DNA of 64,000 nt from Argyresthia goedartella (Eukaryota; Arthropoda; Insecta; Lepidoptera; Argyresthiidae). Where the stretch lies: NCBI GenBank assembly GCA_949825045.1, contig OX463806.1, positions 42,370,208 through 42,434,207 of the forward strand, in the 5' to 3' direction. The notes beneath the pieces were generated by a model, which did not search any database, was not told the DNA's origin, and was given only the letters and a program-made list of their open reading frames with translations. Position numbers and translations under genes: made by a program. Below are positions 53,695 to 64,000 of the stretch, one piece after another. Every line of letters begins with the position of its first letter. Within the stretch, counting starts at the first letter, position 1.

Positions 53695-54115
53695 TTTTAT
53701 CTACACACGTATCATAAACCCTCTTTACTGCGTTCAAAAACCGCACGTTACTATCATCATTATGTTAAACTACTTGGTAAAAACTCGTTTCGTATCTGGA
53801 AAACTATACATTATGGTCATTATGTGTAGTTTTTCTACATATAATGACTTTCAAATTTCGAACGCCGACGCCTGCCTGCGTGCCGTCCCTAGTTGTTTGT
53901 GAAGTTGGTACTGACATTCATATTTCGAACGCCGACGCCCGTCTGCGTGAAGTTGGTAGTACAGAACAAGCTAGACAATTGCAGAGCCACAATGCCGGTC
54001 AAACATGCGGTTCCTGAACACATCAAAGAGAGCTTATGATATGTGTGTAGATAAACTAGTGTATGTAACTGTACATAATTAGGCATTATGCAGCAGTCAC
54101 ATAAACTACTATAAA
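53695..54115 (+). mobile_element. MITE family E, copy 3 (palindrome lost)
   Basis: Full arms as in the 60197 copy and the two CGAACGCCGACGCC direct repeats, but the AAAACTCTCGAG hairpin has been deleted between AGGCATT and ATGCAGCAG. Confidence 0.87.
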
Positions 54116-54159
54116 AGGGGAAGAGAATTTGCGATACCGCGCCAAGTAACTTGCCTTGG

Positions 54160-54430
54160 AGGGTAGTGGATCATATGACGAGAGATGCATAAATGGCCGA
54201 GAGAGACAAGTGAGATCTCGCCAACGGGCAAAGAAACCTGTCGGAGTCCGCGCCGCCGCTGATTTCCGAAATCACAACGCCTCGTTACGCGCGCGCCGAC
54301 CGCTCTTCATCAGCCACCACCGGAGTGGGGCGGGGGCGGAACCGGGAGGGGGCGGGGGGGGAGCGTTTAATAGCTCATGAAATGTATGTAAGATCGGAAG
54401 AGGGCGCTCGCGGCTGCCACTCCGACGACT
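54160..54430. repeat. Repeat-like segment and G-rich tract
   Basis: 54165-54240 resembles 35800-35880. A G-rich stretch follows at 54327-54361 with five runs of three or more G, able to form a G-quadruplex. Open frames here on both strands are caused by composition. Confidence 0.55.
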
Positions 54431-55360
54431 CGGAAAAAAGTAAATACCGCAGCTTTGACGATCATTGTCAAACTCGAGTAATTCCCCGTTAAGTGTCCGG
54501 GGTGAGGTGGATCTTTTTGGGGTCCCGTCTCGGCTCAGGGTGCGGGGGCCTGTCGTTAGGGCTTCGATGACTGTCTGGTATTTATTTGATACCGTAACGA
54601 GAGACACTTGAAATTTTGTTTTACAGTGCGTGTATTATTAGATTTATTAGGGCCGCGATATATATATTTTTTTGTTTTTTCGCTTTTATTCCAAACGGGG
54701 TGCATTGTAAGGCCCTCACACACTCGCATTCTTAAAAAAAAACTGTTTTAGTGTAAAGCGTGTAAACTTCACACGGCTGTACCAATTTGTATTATTTTTA
54801 ACTTTGAAGTCTCAGGGAGATTCTTACTTATGTAAAATATAAATATAAAAACAGAAGAGTCGAATAAGCGAACAATAGGCAGCGGAGTCTATAATAGGGT
54901 TTAACGTGGGTTTAACAGAACGACGTCTGACGGGTCAGCCAATCGTTATAATATAGAGAAAAAAATGATGTATGCTAATGTTAATAATAATTAAGTTAAG
55001 TTAAAAATTTGCAGTCTAAGTTCTAATAAATCAATGAATTCAATTTCACTCCTAACGAGTTGTTTGTGTAAGGGCTCAGGTAAATTTATTGGAGCAAAGT
55101 GTTTTTTTCAAATTCCTCCTGAACTATGCAATATCGGGGTAATATCAGATTATGCCGCATCACTGCGTCTTTATATACAGGGCGTCGCACTTCTATGCCG
55201 CGCGAAGGGGAAATACCTAACATAAATCGATCTGATGGACTACACCGGGTATCGAAACCCAGTAAAGAAAATAAAATAAAAATTACAATAGCGATCAGAA
55301 GGATCAATCATCAGAATCCGCTAAAATTTGACTCAACCTTTCTGTTACTCGCTGTATGAA
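54431..55360. other. Unassigned non-coding DNA
   Basis: No recognised repeat or exon. Confidence 0.4.
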
Positions 55361-55458
55361 AAAACCGGGCAAGTCCGAGTAAGCTACCACAGCATTTTAC
55401 CCTGATATTTGCTGGGCAAATCAGTATTTTTGATGTGCAGTTCAATATTTCCCTTCAA
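55361..55458. mobile_element. Chimera of repeat K end and half MITE F
   Basis: CGGGCAAGTCCGAGT (start of repeat K) runs straight into AAGCTACCACAGCATTTTAC and TCAGTATTTTTGATGTGCAG (right half of MITE F). Confidence 0.65.
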
Positions 55459-56149
55459 AACTAAATCCGCTTATTTTGCTCTGCCGTGCGCGGCTAATTA
55501 CCATCTGGCTAGTATAGCTACCGTGTTACACAAGGATGCACTCACACCCAACACACCACATTCGTGGAATACATCTGAATAGCATAGTTTATTCAGAGTT
55601 CTTACCCTATTCTGAAGGTGAAACTATTACATATATTCATGCCTTAATGACGAGACCATGTCATCCGCGCTACGGCCGCCAGGCAGACCCGGGCCGTACC
55701 CGGATTGTATTGTATTCGCCGGCTATTTGCGGTCACCGAATTTTGACCGAACAATAATATCACAGATCCCCTTTTATCTTCATTTTGCAGTACGCGGCTT
55801 TAGCCGCATAAATTGCGTGCCTGCTTCGTTCGATCACATTTTCACTTATGTGGCCGGTTAAAATCAGACGGTAATCGATATGGTTGGTGTGGGCTTACCT
55901 TGATTGAGAGAGCAAGTGCAAGATTGAGTTACATTGTATTGTAACTCAGTTAGGATCAAGTACGAGAAGTCGATGGAAAAATCATTGCTCTCTGCTAAAG
56001 GCAGGGGAAAGGAAATCAATTGAGATATCAAGTGCCGTAAACTAATTCTAAAGATCTCAGGTAAAATCCCGACAGACGAGACCATCAATGTAGCGATTTG
56101 TTGTGCGCGCGGATCGATCAAACTGTCCAGCGTCCTCCAGCGTCCCGAC

Positions 56150-56440
56150 AAAACAACAGCGGCGGCGCTAAGAGGAGATTCTTGTAGACGCTGGTTCCTT
56201 CCGCCGCGCCGTCATCTCCCGATATTGAGATTGATGGCGGCGACGGGCACGCGGCGGGCGGCGGCGGACCCGCGGAATACTAAGCGGGTCCTGCTCGGGG
56301 CCATTCTTCGCTCAATTAGCTCCCGATCCGCCGCTGGTTTGTCTCGCGCCCGGACTTCGCCCGCCCGGTCGCTCCTCGCAGCATACTAAGCGAACGACAA
56401 ATTTTCACATAAGCCCAGCTATAAAAAGGCACCCAGAATG
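56150..56440. promoter_or_regulatory. CpG-rich island with a TATA box, possible promoter
   Basis: 56200-56370 is the most G+C- and CpG-rich non-repeat stretch of the window. CTATAAAAAGG on the plus strand at 56419 is a canonical TATA box. No start codon with a recognisable protein follows. It could also be an upstream promoter for the minus-strand proteoglycan gene. Confidence 0.25.
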
Positions 56441-58230
56441 AACGAACCCATCCCGGTTCCCTAGCGCTAACGACTTTGGGGCCACCGAATTTGCGGGCAC
56501 TAATGATTCTTTCGACTGCTTCGAATCCATAAAAGAATCATTATTTTTTTTTGTTTTGTTAAGACTTTTAATAACAGTGGTGAAGCGGTTGAGTGTTTAG
56601 TAGTTCTTCATTAACATAGCTTTTATATTAAAAGGGTGTTAGCAAGGGGGGTTGGTTAACGTCGCATATCAATAGAAACTATTTAAAACGTTAACAACTT
56701 GTTGGTAAAACTCTTGAGGTATGACGCATGACCTTAATACCTACGACGCTAAGGTGTGTGTCATGTGACATGGAAAAAATAAACATATTGGCTTTGATTT
56801 GTGCACAAACTCACGACTAAAACAGCATTCTGTGATTCAGAGTTATAGATTAGTAAGTATACTGTTAAATAATTATAAACGATACCTAAATATACGCGAC
56901 CACGACATATACTATATGCCAATTTGTAGAGCTGGTTGTACAATGATGTAAAGGTCAGAAAATTGCAAAAAAAATAACTTATATGTACCCTAAAGGTTTA
57001 AGTAGACCTTTATTTAGAGTACAGTAGCTCAAGGGAGGGTTACCCACAGAGTAATTAAAAGAGTTTCGTTTATCTGAGGGGTTACTGCAGTAACTAATTA
57101 CAACTTTTTAGCGATTCAGATGTGGTTCAAAACAAGAACACAACCATTGTAACCATTTTCATTACAATACGCCATAATGGGCTTTATTTACCTAATGCCA
57201 AGGCTTGATTTTTAAGACCGTCGGACGGTAAATATTGCGGAGAAGTTTAGTTTCCTAAACTGAATCGGCATAAGACGTTGTGGTTATCCCCCTGATAGAT
57301 AGTAAAGATTTATTCTATCAAAATATATATTTAATGGATCATTCCTTAGATTAGTCGCGACATATTTTACCACATATGTCACTCATAATCAAGGCGATAA
57401 AACAAAGTTCCAATATGCATCAAGAATACAAAAAGTATAACTTTAAACACCTGTACTAATTTTAACGGACTTTACAAAAGAAGGTTTATAATTTGTCGGG
57501 ATTTTTGTATAAAACTATCGATTTCTTCAAGACGGATAGACTGTTTTTTTTTTTTTGTTTAAAATGTTTACCTCCCGATTGGTCCCATTGACACCAGGTC
57601 AGGATCTGATGATTGGATCCTGTAGATATCGAGGGGATTCTTTAAATATTGTAGCAGCTTCAAATACTATATAATTTTTGTATTTTTTCTAAGTAACTAC
57701 TCTCGGGAAGCGTAATTTTGTGAAGTGGAACTGATGATAAAGACCAGAGATGGTCAGGTTACGATATGATAACTTCATTAAGGTTGATCAGTAATGCTCG
57801 TCACCAGGAGAGCTTCTCAACTATTTATAAACGTCGGTCGGTGAGGATCTGATGATGGGACGAAGGAGAAGTAAGAGGGAACTCTTTAATTGCTAGGGAA
57901 GACCAGCGTTGCGACATCTTCCATATGCCGTAACATATGCTGAGTTGTGTCCTTTTGTGGGCTGACATGACAGCACCATTTATTGTAAAATATGATTTCG
58001 AATCGTTATTAAAATATTGTGTCAAACCATTGTTAGATTATTTTTTATTTATTTATTATTTTATACATGTTTTTCATTTTTTAGTTTGAGATTTTTTTTT
58101 TGTTTGCTGAGGATGACTTTGGTGCTGTTGAGTTAGTTCCAAATAAATTTATTTTCTTTCTTTCTAATTAATGAAGATACGTTTGGGTATGTTGTGTAAC
58201 AAACTGGGTTTAATTTAAGTCAGTATTTAA
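56441..58230. other. AT-rich non-coding DNA, no feature seen
   Basis: About 1.8 kb without a recognised repeat. TTCCAAATAAATTTATTTTC near 58138 may be a LINE tail. Confidence 0.4.
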
Positions 58231-58289
58231 GCTTTACTTTTTGTTTATTTATTATAGCGCAGATCACGCAGCTAGCTGCAGTTCTAAAC

Positions 58290-58785
58290 AAGTGCTTTTA
58301 AGTGGCACTTCGATTGAGAAGCGGCCTGTGAGTTGCCCAATTACATGCTTCTTCATACCGAGTGATTGGGTCCTTGGCTTTGATATGGTTTTTAGCGTGC
58401 GGATGACTCCTATGTATTCTACTGCGAATCTGCCAATCCTTCAAGGGCATATCGGTAACGGTGGTGGGATAAGGTCACCGATATACTCCGAATAACAAAT
58501 AAAATTGAAAGTATACAGAAACGATTTATCTCCTATCTGAATCATCGCACAAGAAAAACTCCTACATCTTATGAAGACAGCTCTCTTCACTACCAGCTGC
58601 TCTCTTTAGACAACGGAAGAATCTGTTTGGACATGTCCTTACTCAATGACGTGAAATTGGTAGAAATTACAGCCTTCTGCACACCCAAAAAACGTACGCG
58701 ACAAACTAAACTCTTCCACACTCCTCTGCATCATACTAACTACGGCAAAAACACTATTTCCTGTACCAGATTATTTGATTAAAGA
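58290..58785 (+). mobile_element. R1/Jockey-like LINE, C-terminal end
   Basis: In one frame KIESIQKRFISYLNHRTRK then HYQLLSLDNGRICLDMSLLN can be read, and further on NYGKNTISCTRLF. This is the usual end of such ORFs (IE.IQKRF..., Y.L.SL..RR...D...L, YG.N....R). Before 58495 the match continues weakly with stops and shifts. Dead copy. Confidence 0.78.
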
Positions 58786-58789
58786 GACA

Positions 58790-59850
58790 AATTTTATCTA
58801 TCTAAAGCAGTATTTATGAACAAGGTGAAAGGACTATTAAAGGGTGACTATGATTCTTGATAATTTTATATTGTTATATTTTTCATAACACATTCTAAGG
58901 AATATATAGTTCTGGGTTGCCTAAATAAAACATTAAATATTGGGCCTTACCACAAAAAAGTAAACTACCGTTCAACACTTGTTTAAAAACAAAAATGTAT
59001 GGGATTTGACGTTTGTTTTGAGGTTAAACACTGTTTAATATGTTTTGTGGTAACACGGGTGCTATTTGGTTCACTTTATTTGGTTAATAACAGATCTATA
59101 TGGATCATAGTGGTGGTACTGTAATAGGTGTATTAAACTTTACTTTATTTTATTTTATACAATTTACTAATTTGTTATAATTCGAATTTAATAATATTAT
59201 TAAGAATTCTTTATTTCCCAATATCATTCAAATATTTTGTGACACTAAATAGCCTGTTATAAAATTAGTAGTATTTTCTGCAATTGAGGAAGACTTGTTA
59301 TTGGCATGTATGATACTGTTTCTTTTAGAAATCTGCAATTAATGTAATTACTATGCTCTCTTCTTAATAAATAAATAAGTAACGTTAAATTTGGTAGATC
59401 ATAACATACTTGACAATATCTTCAAAACAAATAAAAAGTAATAACACATAAATAGTGAACAAAGACCAGCTTGCAAAGAAATGTACTTATATTAATAAAT
59501 ATTTACAACTATATTATCTTTATATATTTTACTTACATATATTATTTTTAATCCAGGCTTTTCATGTTGCAGCTCTACTGTAAAGTACTTACTAACCAAA
59601 AACAGTTCGGTCGAGTATGACTTATATTTTTCCAAAATCGAATTTAGAAGAAAAATAAACATTAGCAAAATTTACCAAACTTCATATTTCTCTGCAGCTC
59701 ATTTTTTCTTCTGTTATTTTGCCAAGATTAATTATTGCGGCAAGTAAATTTTTCATTCTCATTAAAAAATACATATTTTGTCCGAATAGTCAATACTTTC
59801 GTTTCCTTTTATAAGGCCGTTACAGCAAAAACATGAACCACACGCGTTGC
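58790..59850. other. AT-rich non-coding DNA, no feature seen
   Basis: About 1 kb with no recognised repeat. Confidence 0.45.
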
Positions 59851-59854
59851 ACAA

Positions 59855-59965
59855 AGCGTCACTCCTTTTCACATACGGGATGGGTGAGGCACAATTGTGC
59901 CCACGTTACTACGTGTGCCAGTTATTCAGTAATCCATTTCGCTTGACAGGAGACTAGCCAATCGC
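59855..59965 (-). mobile_element. SINE family C tail type 2, fragment
   Basis: GCGTCACTCCTTTTCACATA, GGCACAATTGTGCCCACG, then CCAGTTATTCAGTAATCC match the tail in minus orientation. Confidence 0.68.
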
Positions 59966-60007
59966 CCCAGGCTTCGTATTTCAGGTTCGACAATCAAAGC
60001 CAAGGTA

Positions 60008-60745
60008 TGGAGTCGTATGTTTTCCCAGATCGAGTGGCTCAGGCACAGCACAGCCATCATCAACAGCTCTGGACAGACGCCTCCCCTCTCTAAGTCCACG
60101 TGTCCCTATATTTTTTGGGTGGCAGTAACGTGAAATGTTTGTCAGCTACCACTATTTTTGGCAGTTCTCGCTTACGGACGAATTACAAACTGCAGCAAAA
60201 TATTTTATCTACACACGTATCATAAACCCTCTTTACTGCGTTCAAAAACCGCACGTTACGATCAGCATTATGTTAAACTACTTGGTAAAAACTCGTTTCG
60301 TATCTGAAAAACTACACATTATGGTCATTATGTGTAGTTTTTCTACATATAATGACATTCAAATTTCGAACGCCGACGCCTGCCTGCGTGCCGTCCCTAG
60401 TTTGTTTGTGAAGTTGGTACTGACATTCAAATTTCGAACGCCGACGCCCGCCTGCTTGAAGTTGGTACTACATAACAAGCTAAACAATTGCAGAGCCACA
60501 ATGCCGGTCAAACATGTGGTTCCTGAACACATTAAAGAGAGCTTATGATATGTGTGTAGATAAACTAGTGTATGTAACTGAACATAATTAGGCATTAAAA
60601 CTCTCGAGTGATATTATTATGAAACTCGAGTTTTAATGCCCTCCATTATGCAGCAGTCACATAAACTACTATAAAATATTGCTATGTGTGACCCCTGTCA
60701 AAAATTCAATTCACCCCATCTGGAAACAAACATGTCATTACGTTT
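60008..60745. mobile_element. Element J-like copy split by MITE E
   Basis: 60008-60190 has TTTTCCCAGAT, GGCACAGCACAGCCAT and GGGTGGCAGTAACGTG; 60678-60745 has GTGACCCCTGTCAAAAAT and CACCCCATCTGGAAAC. These resemble the two halves of element J (36000, 38450) and are parted by the MITE E copy. Confidence 0.55.
60197..60677 (+). mobile_element. MITE family E, best copy
   Basis: Arms of about 70 bp: TTTTATCTACACACGTATCA at 60203 is the inverse of GATATGTGTGTAGATAAAC ending at 60568, at about three quarters identity. Inside are a perfect 13-bp stem (AAAAACTACACAT, 60307-60319, with 60330-60342) and two direct repeats of TTCAAATTTCGAACGCCGAC. After the right arm comes a second hairpin (AAAACTCTCGAG with CTCGAGTTTT). 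Confidence 0.88.
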
Positions 60746-61845
60746 TGCATGTGCCTTAGAATAGCCATCCGTACGGGGTAGATGAGAAAAAAAGTAAAAT
60801 AATCAAGTGGAAACAATACTATAACAGCGAAAATCAATCTCGGTGAAATTATCGAAAAAAAGGCTACCTTTACTGAGAAATATGAAGATCGGCAAAATTC
60901 GCCATTGCGAATGGAAATATTCCTTATAATAATTTCGATTTTGGTAAAACCAACGCAACTCTGAATCGGTCCAGGTGAATTAAGGGTACTAAACCCGACA
61001 ACCAAGCAATTACAACAAGAATAACAATTAATTAGAATAACTAAGTTCATACGATACGTGCTGACACAGTCATCGGCAATGTGTAATGTCCCTCGGGTCA
61101 CCATTATCAATACACACATAACAACAGAGGACAATTAAAGAAGTCTTCCCCACCATCTAGCCCACAATAAAATAAATGAGCAACAGTATGCGATACGAGA
61201 ATTAGTTCACTCATGACAGAATCAGGACAAGTGTGTGCCTTGTTATCTTTATAACCAAGTTAGTGTTCATAAATTAGTTCAATGAATCTGAAGTGATGGG
61301 AATTGATCTCGATTGGTGACGGGCCTGTCATCTGAAGTGCCACCAGAGCCTTAGTACTTCGTCGAAATGAGGGTCTACGTACACAATTTAATTAGGTTAT
61401 TGATAATATGGAGTCTATTGTGTCTGGATTATTTCACCATAGGCCCTATGCAAGCCAAATAGACAAAGCCTGATGGAGGGTGGCTGAAAGTGTCTACATA
61501 CTCAAGGCTGCGTTGCAATTTCGTAAAAATTTATGAATAAAATGGTAGACGAATGTGCTTGAGAAACGACCGTCGTGTCCACACCATTCGAATGCAAAAG
61601 AAGAGAACATAAAAGCAAAGTTCAGGCGGGCAGCTTAAATTAAATGTAAACAATTTTGAAATTGTTTTTATTATTGTTTTGACTTCGGAATGTTCTGGAA
61701 TGTTTGAATGATCATGAATTCAGCTTTTGCCAACCTGTCCCTTACCTCAGCTCCAATTAACAACGACTTTGTTCAAGCGAACACTCATACTTAACTTAAA
61801 GGTACATGATTTTCCTACTGAGTTACCTACATTAACCTAACACAA
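60746..61845. other. Unassigned non-coding DNA
   Basis: A 142-codon minus-strand frame at 60706-61134 overlaps the repeat end and has no recognisable motif or clear splice sites. Confidence 0.4.
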
Positions 61846-61849
61846 GTGT

Positions 61850-62140
61850 TAGAATTTAGAACAACACTTCAGCTCTGCCACCGCCGCTTCTTCGACTTCA
61901 TAGAGTGGATAATCCCTCGGTCCTATCCAACATCTGTCTCTACATCCCTGATAAGTACTCGCGAGCTGGCCACCGTTAAAGAGAGCTATTCGTGGCTGCT
62001 GAACGAGCTCGGTCTCGTCATGTAGCTAACGCGCCGACGTCTTGTGCTCTAGCACTTTTAAATGGCATCCATCACAATGTCCATGATACTGATATTTTTA
62101 CATGTTCTATTAGTAAGTTTGCAATGTCTTTCTATCTATA
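61850..62140 (+). mobile_element. Non-LTR retrotransposon C-terminal relic
   Basis: NPSVLSNICLYIPDKYSRAG, a stop, then ELFVAAERARSRHVANAPTS and LALLNGIHHNVHDTDIF. The last blocks resemble the end of insect LINE ORFs (RT..RA.SP..R....LN......DIF). One in-frame stop. Confidence 0.6.
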
Positions 62141-62655
62141 TTTATGTAACAGTTGTGAATGAACCTTCTTATTACCAATGCCAGCATTTTGGTGTATACT
62201 GTGAACTGTAGGTTAGGCTTGTGGTTCCGTGTAGAAAAAAATAATTGAGGACTTTTCATGTATTCAGAATTCAAACGCATCCCAACCGGGTAGGAAAAAA
62301 GAGGTCTTGAAGTTGAAGTCGGCTTTTTTAAGTTTTTAGCTTGGTGAATTATCTTATTATTATTATATTACATTTTATATTGTTGTGGTAAGTCCCTAAA
62401 TGATTACTAAAGTTTTGTATGTAGTTGATAAGTGACGAAATTCACTATTTGGTAAAAACAATTAAGCACGTTGGTAATTATTGGTAAGCATAAAGTATTC
62501 TTATTTGTAAGCACAGTATTTAATTGCAGCAACTACGCTAGTTAGACTACGTTCATTCAGTTATCAGTAACAAAAACTTGGGTTAATACATACCAAATAT
62601 AATTTTACCTACACATCTAGTTCTGGATTCGTTACAAACTTACTTGCTTGAATAA
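62141..62655. other. Unassigned non-coding DNA
   Basis: No supported feature. Confidence 0.45.
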
Positions 62656-62663
62656 AATAAAAA

Positions 62664-63103
62664 TAAAAACGGCCAAGTGCGACTCGGACTCTCGTAGGAA
62701 GGGTTCCGTACCATTATCTATAAAAACGGCAAAAAAATCACGTTTATTGTATGACCTCCCCTTTAATATTAATATAAATTTTATTTTAATTTAATTATTT
62801 ATTTTAAAAGTGAATAATATAACTCAATATTCTGTGAATATTTCAAGCTGTTATCAATATCGACCAAAAACGAGCAAAACAATCACGTTTGTTGTACGGG
62901 AGCCCCCTTAAATATTTATTGTTTTTCTGTTTTTTAGTGTTTGTTGTCATAGCGGCTACAGTAATACATCATCTGTGAAAATTTAAACTGTCTTACTATC
63001 ACGGTTCATGAGATACAGCCTGGTGACAGACGGACGGACGGACAGCGGAGGCTTAGTGATAGGGTCCCGTTTGGCACCCTTCGGGTACGGAACCCTAAAA
63101 ATG
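62664..63103 (+). repeat. Interspersed repeat K, best copy
   Basis: CGGCCAAGTGCGACTCGGAC start, TGTACGGGAGCCCCCTTAAA, GTTGTCATAGCGGCTACAGT, GACAGACGGACGGACGGACA, and TTCGGGTACGGAACCCTAAA end. About 440 bp, no coding frame. Confidence 0.8.
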
Positions 63104-63129
63104 ACTCCTAGCAACGAAAATTTTTCAAT

Positions 63130-63262
63130 GTTGCCCAGCAGTGAGACATCGTATAGCTAAATAAAAAATAAAGAGGGCCAGCCCATCGCTACAGCTGAAG
63201 GTGAATGCAGATATGAACTTAAAGGAAACCTCATAATGTTTATCTTATCACCGTTAGAACAG
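63130..63262. mobile_element. LINE 3' end and SINE C tail fragment
   Basis: GTTGCCCAGCAGTGAGACAT near 63131 resembles an RTE end. GGGCCAGCCCATCGCTACAG and ATCACCGTTAGAACAG at 63175-63260 match tail type 2 (minus). Confidence 0.5.
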
Positions 63263-63555
63263 CTTGTTAGAACAGATCTTGTTGGAGTCACCGCTTAGCG
63301 ATTGGTGGGTGGTCGGTCGTCAAGCGAACTCTGACTTTGTCTCTACAAATTAGCGTCACATTAAGTGTTACGTATTTAAAAAAAAAGGCTCTGCGCGCCA
63401 ATAGTAATAAGAATGTGTTAGCTGTCATTTCTTAATGAGAATAAGCAAAATTATTATAGAACTTGAATAACTAGGTAAAGATGAGGCACAATTGGGCTTC
63501 TTCCACCCCGATAGTGAATGTCGTTTGTTATATTTGTTTGTTTGTTTTCATACAG

Positions 63556-63797
63556 AAATAATAATAATAATAATAATAATACCTTGGACACCATTTACAC
63601 ACATTGATCTAGCCCCAAACTAGGATTCCCTGTATCTTGGGTACTAGACAACGGTACACATACTTATATAGATAAATATTATACTTAGATAGATAAACAA
63701 CCATGACTAGGGTACAAACATCCGTTCTCATCAAACAAATATTTGCCCCCACCGGGACTCGAACCCGGGACCCTTGGTTTCGTAGGCAGCGACACTG
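63556..63797 (-). mobile_element. SINE family A, minus-strand copy missing its A-box
   Basis: (AAT)n tail at 63556-63580, body, and B-box GGGTTCGAGTCCC are present. The copy stops inside the head at 63797, before the A-box, so it is 5' truncated. Confidence 0.88.
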
Positions 63798-64000
63798 CCC
63801 AGAAATGCTGACTTTACCAGAACAAAGCTGTAGATATGCATAAAACAAATAAAAATATTTTATTTTACAAGCTATTCCAAGTATATTGGTGGAATCTCCT
63901 GTTTACCAAGCCGCAATATTCATAGCTTTAAGCATCTACTGTATTGCATGTTAATTTAAATTTTTTAAACATTTTAAACATTTAAAATATGGTTGAATAA

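Noticed and set aside
54272..54607. A 111-codon minus-strand frame with a proline run
   Set aside because: Proline run is the complement of the G tract; no splice or start context and no recognised motif.
60359..60595. A 78-codon minus-strand frame (also at 28590 and 53889)
   Set aside because: The same peptide appears in every MITE E copy. It is a shadow of the repeat, not a gene.
60706..61134. A 142-codon minus-strand frame as a membrane protein
   Set aside because: Hydrophobic look comes from T-rich codons; no homology recognised, no splice signals and it overlaps a repeat end.
11391..63797. True tRNA genes at the many A-box/B-box pairs
   Set aside because: None can fold a full cloverleaf with acceptor stem, and all continue into shared SINE bodies and simple-repeat tails.

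Overview
This window comes from an insect genome, most likely a moth or butterfly. Coding exons are short, GT-AG spliced and separated by introns of up to several kilobases. Most of the DNA is AT-rich and built from tRNA-headed SINEs, decayed non-LTR retrotransposons (RTE-, CR1/Jockey-, R1- and I-like), hAT-, Tc1/mariner- and piggyBac-like DNA elements and foldback MITEs. No bacterial operon, CRISPR array or prophage is present. The lineage is inferred from the kind of repeats and from one host gene; no species is claimed.

The only host gene I can support runs on the minus strand from 20981 down to 4176, as eight internal exons whose splice phases join without a break (1015 nt, 338 codons plus one base). 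In protein order: an acidic linker (20981-20879), a 28-nt microexon (18329-18302), an acidic Ser-Gly linker (17451-17354), a SEA domain on two exons (15968-15803 and 15044-14878), and three LDL-receptor class A modules (9445-9314, 6528-6322, 4289-4176). Acidic Ser-Gly, SEA, then LDLa is the order of domains I and II of perlecan (Drosophila trol), the basement-membrane heparan sulfate proteoglycan. The signal-peptide exon(s) should lie above 20981 and the remaining domains below position 1; I found neither.

Region 1-4.2 kb: retroelement debris, one MITE of each of two families, one SINE, and a weak candidate first exon on the plus strand (2690-2897). Region 4.2-21 kb: the exons, with introns carrying a 2.75 kb hAT element that inserted into a SINE and was itself split by a second SINE (11391-14411), a 79-bp minisatellite that stops a few bases from a splice donor (16955-17350), a 100-bp tandem repeat broken by a MITE, and a TTAA-flanked piggyBac-like MITE. 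Region 21-64 kb: no convincing host exon. It is probably upstream intron or 5' flank of the same gene or intergenic DNA, and holds about fifty recognisable repeats, a 54-bp satellite of about sixteen units (49803-50665), a 561-bp hAT-type foldback (46456-47016), several near-perfect hairpins, two G-quadruplex motifs and a few low-repeat GC-richer islands that could be regulatory.

Nothing here amounts to a new multi-gene system. The most informative signals are the nested insertions with readable target-site duplications, SINE families that swap tRNA-like heads and tails, LINE ends that carry strong hairpins just past the stop codon, and the minisatellite against the splice donor. All calls are by eye; no database search was possible.
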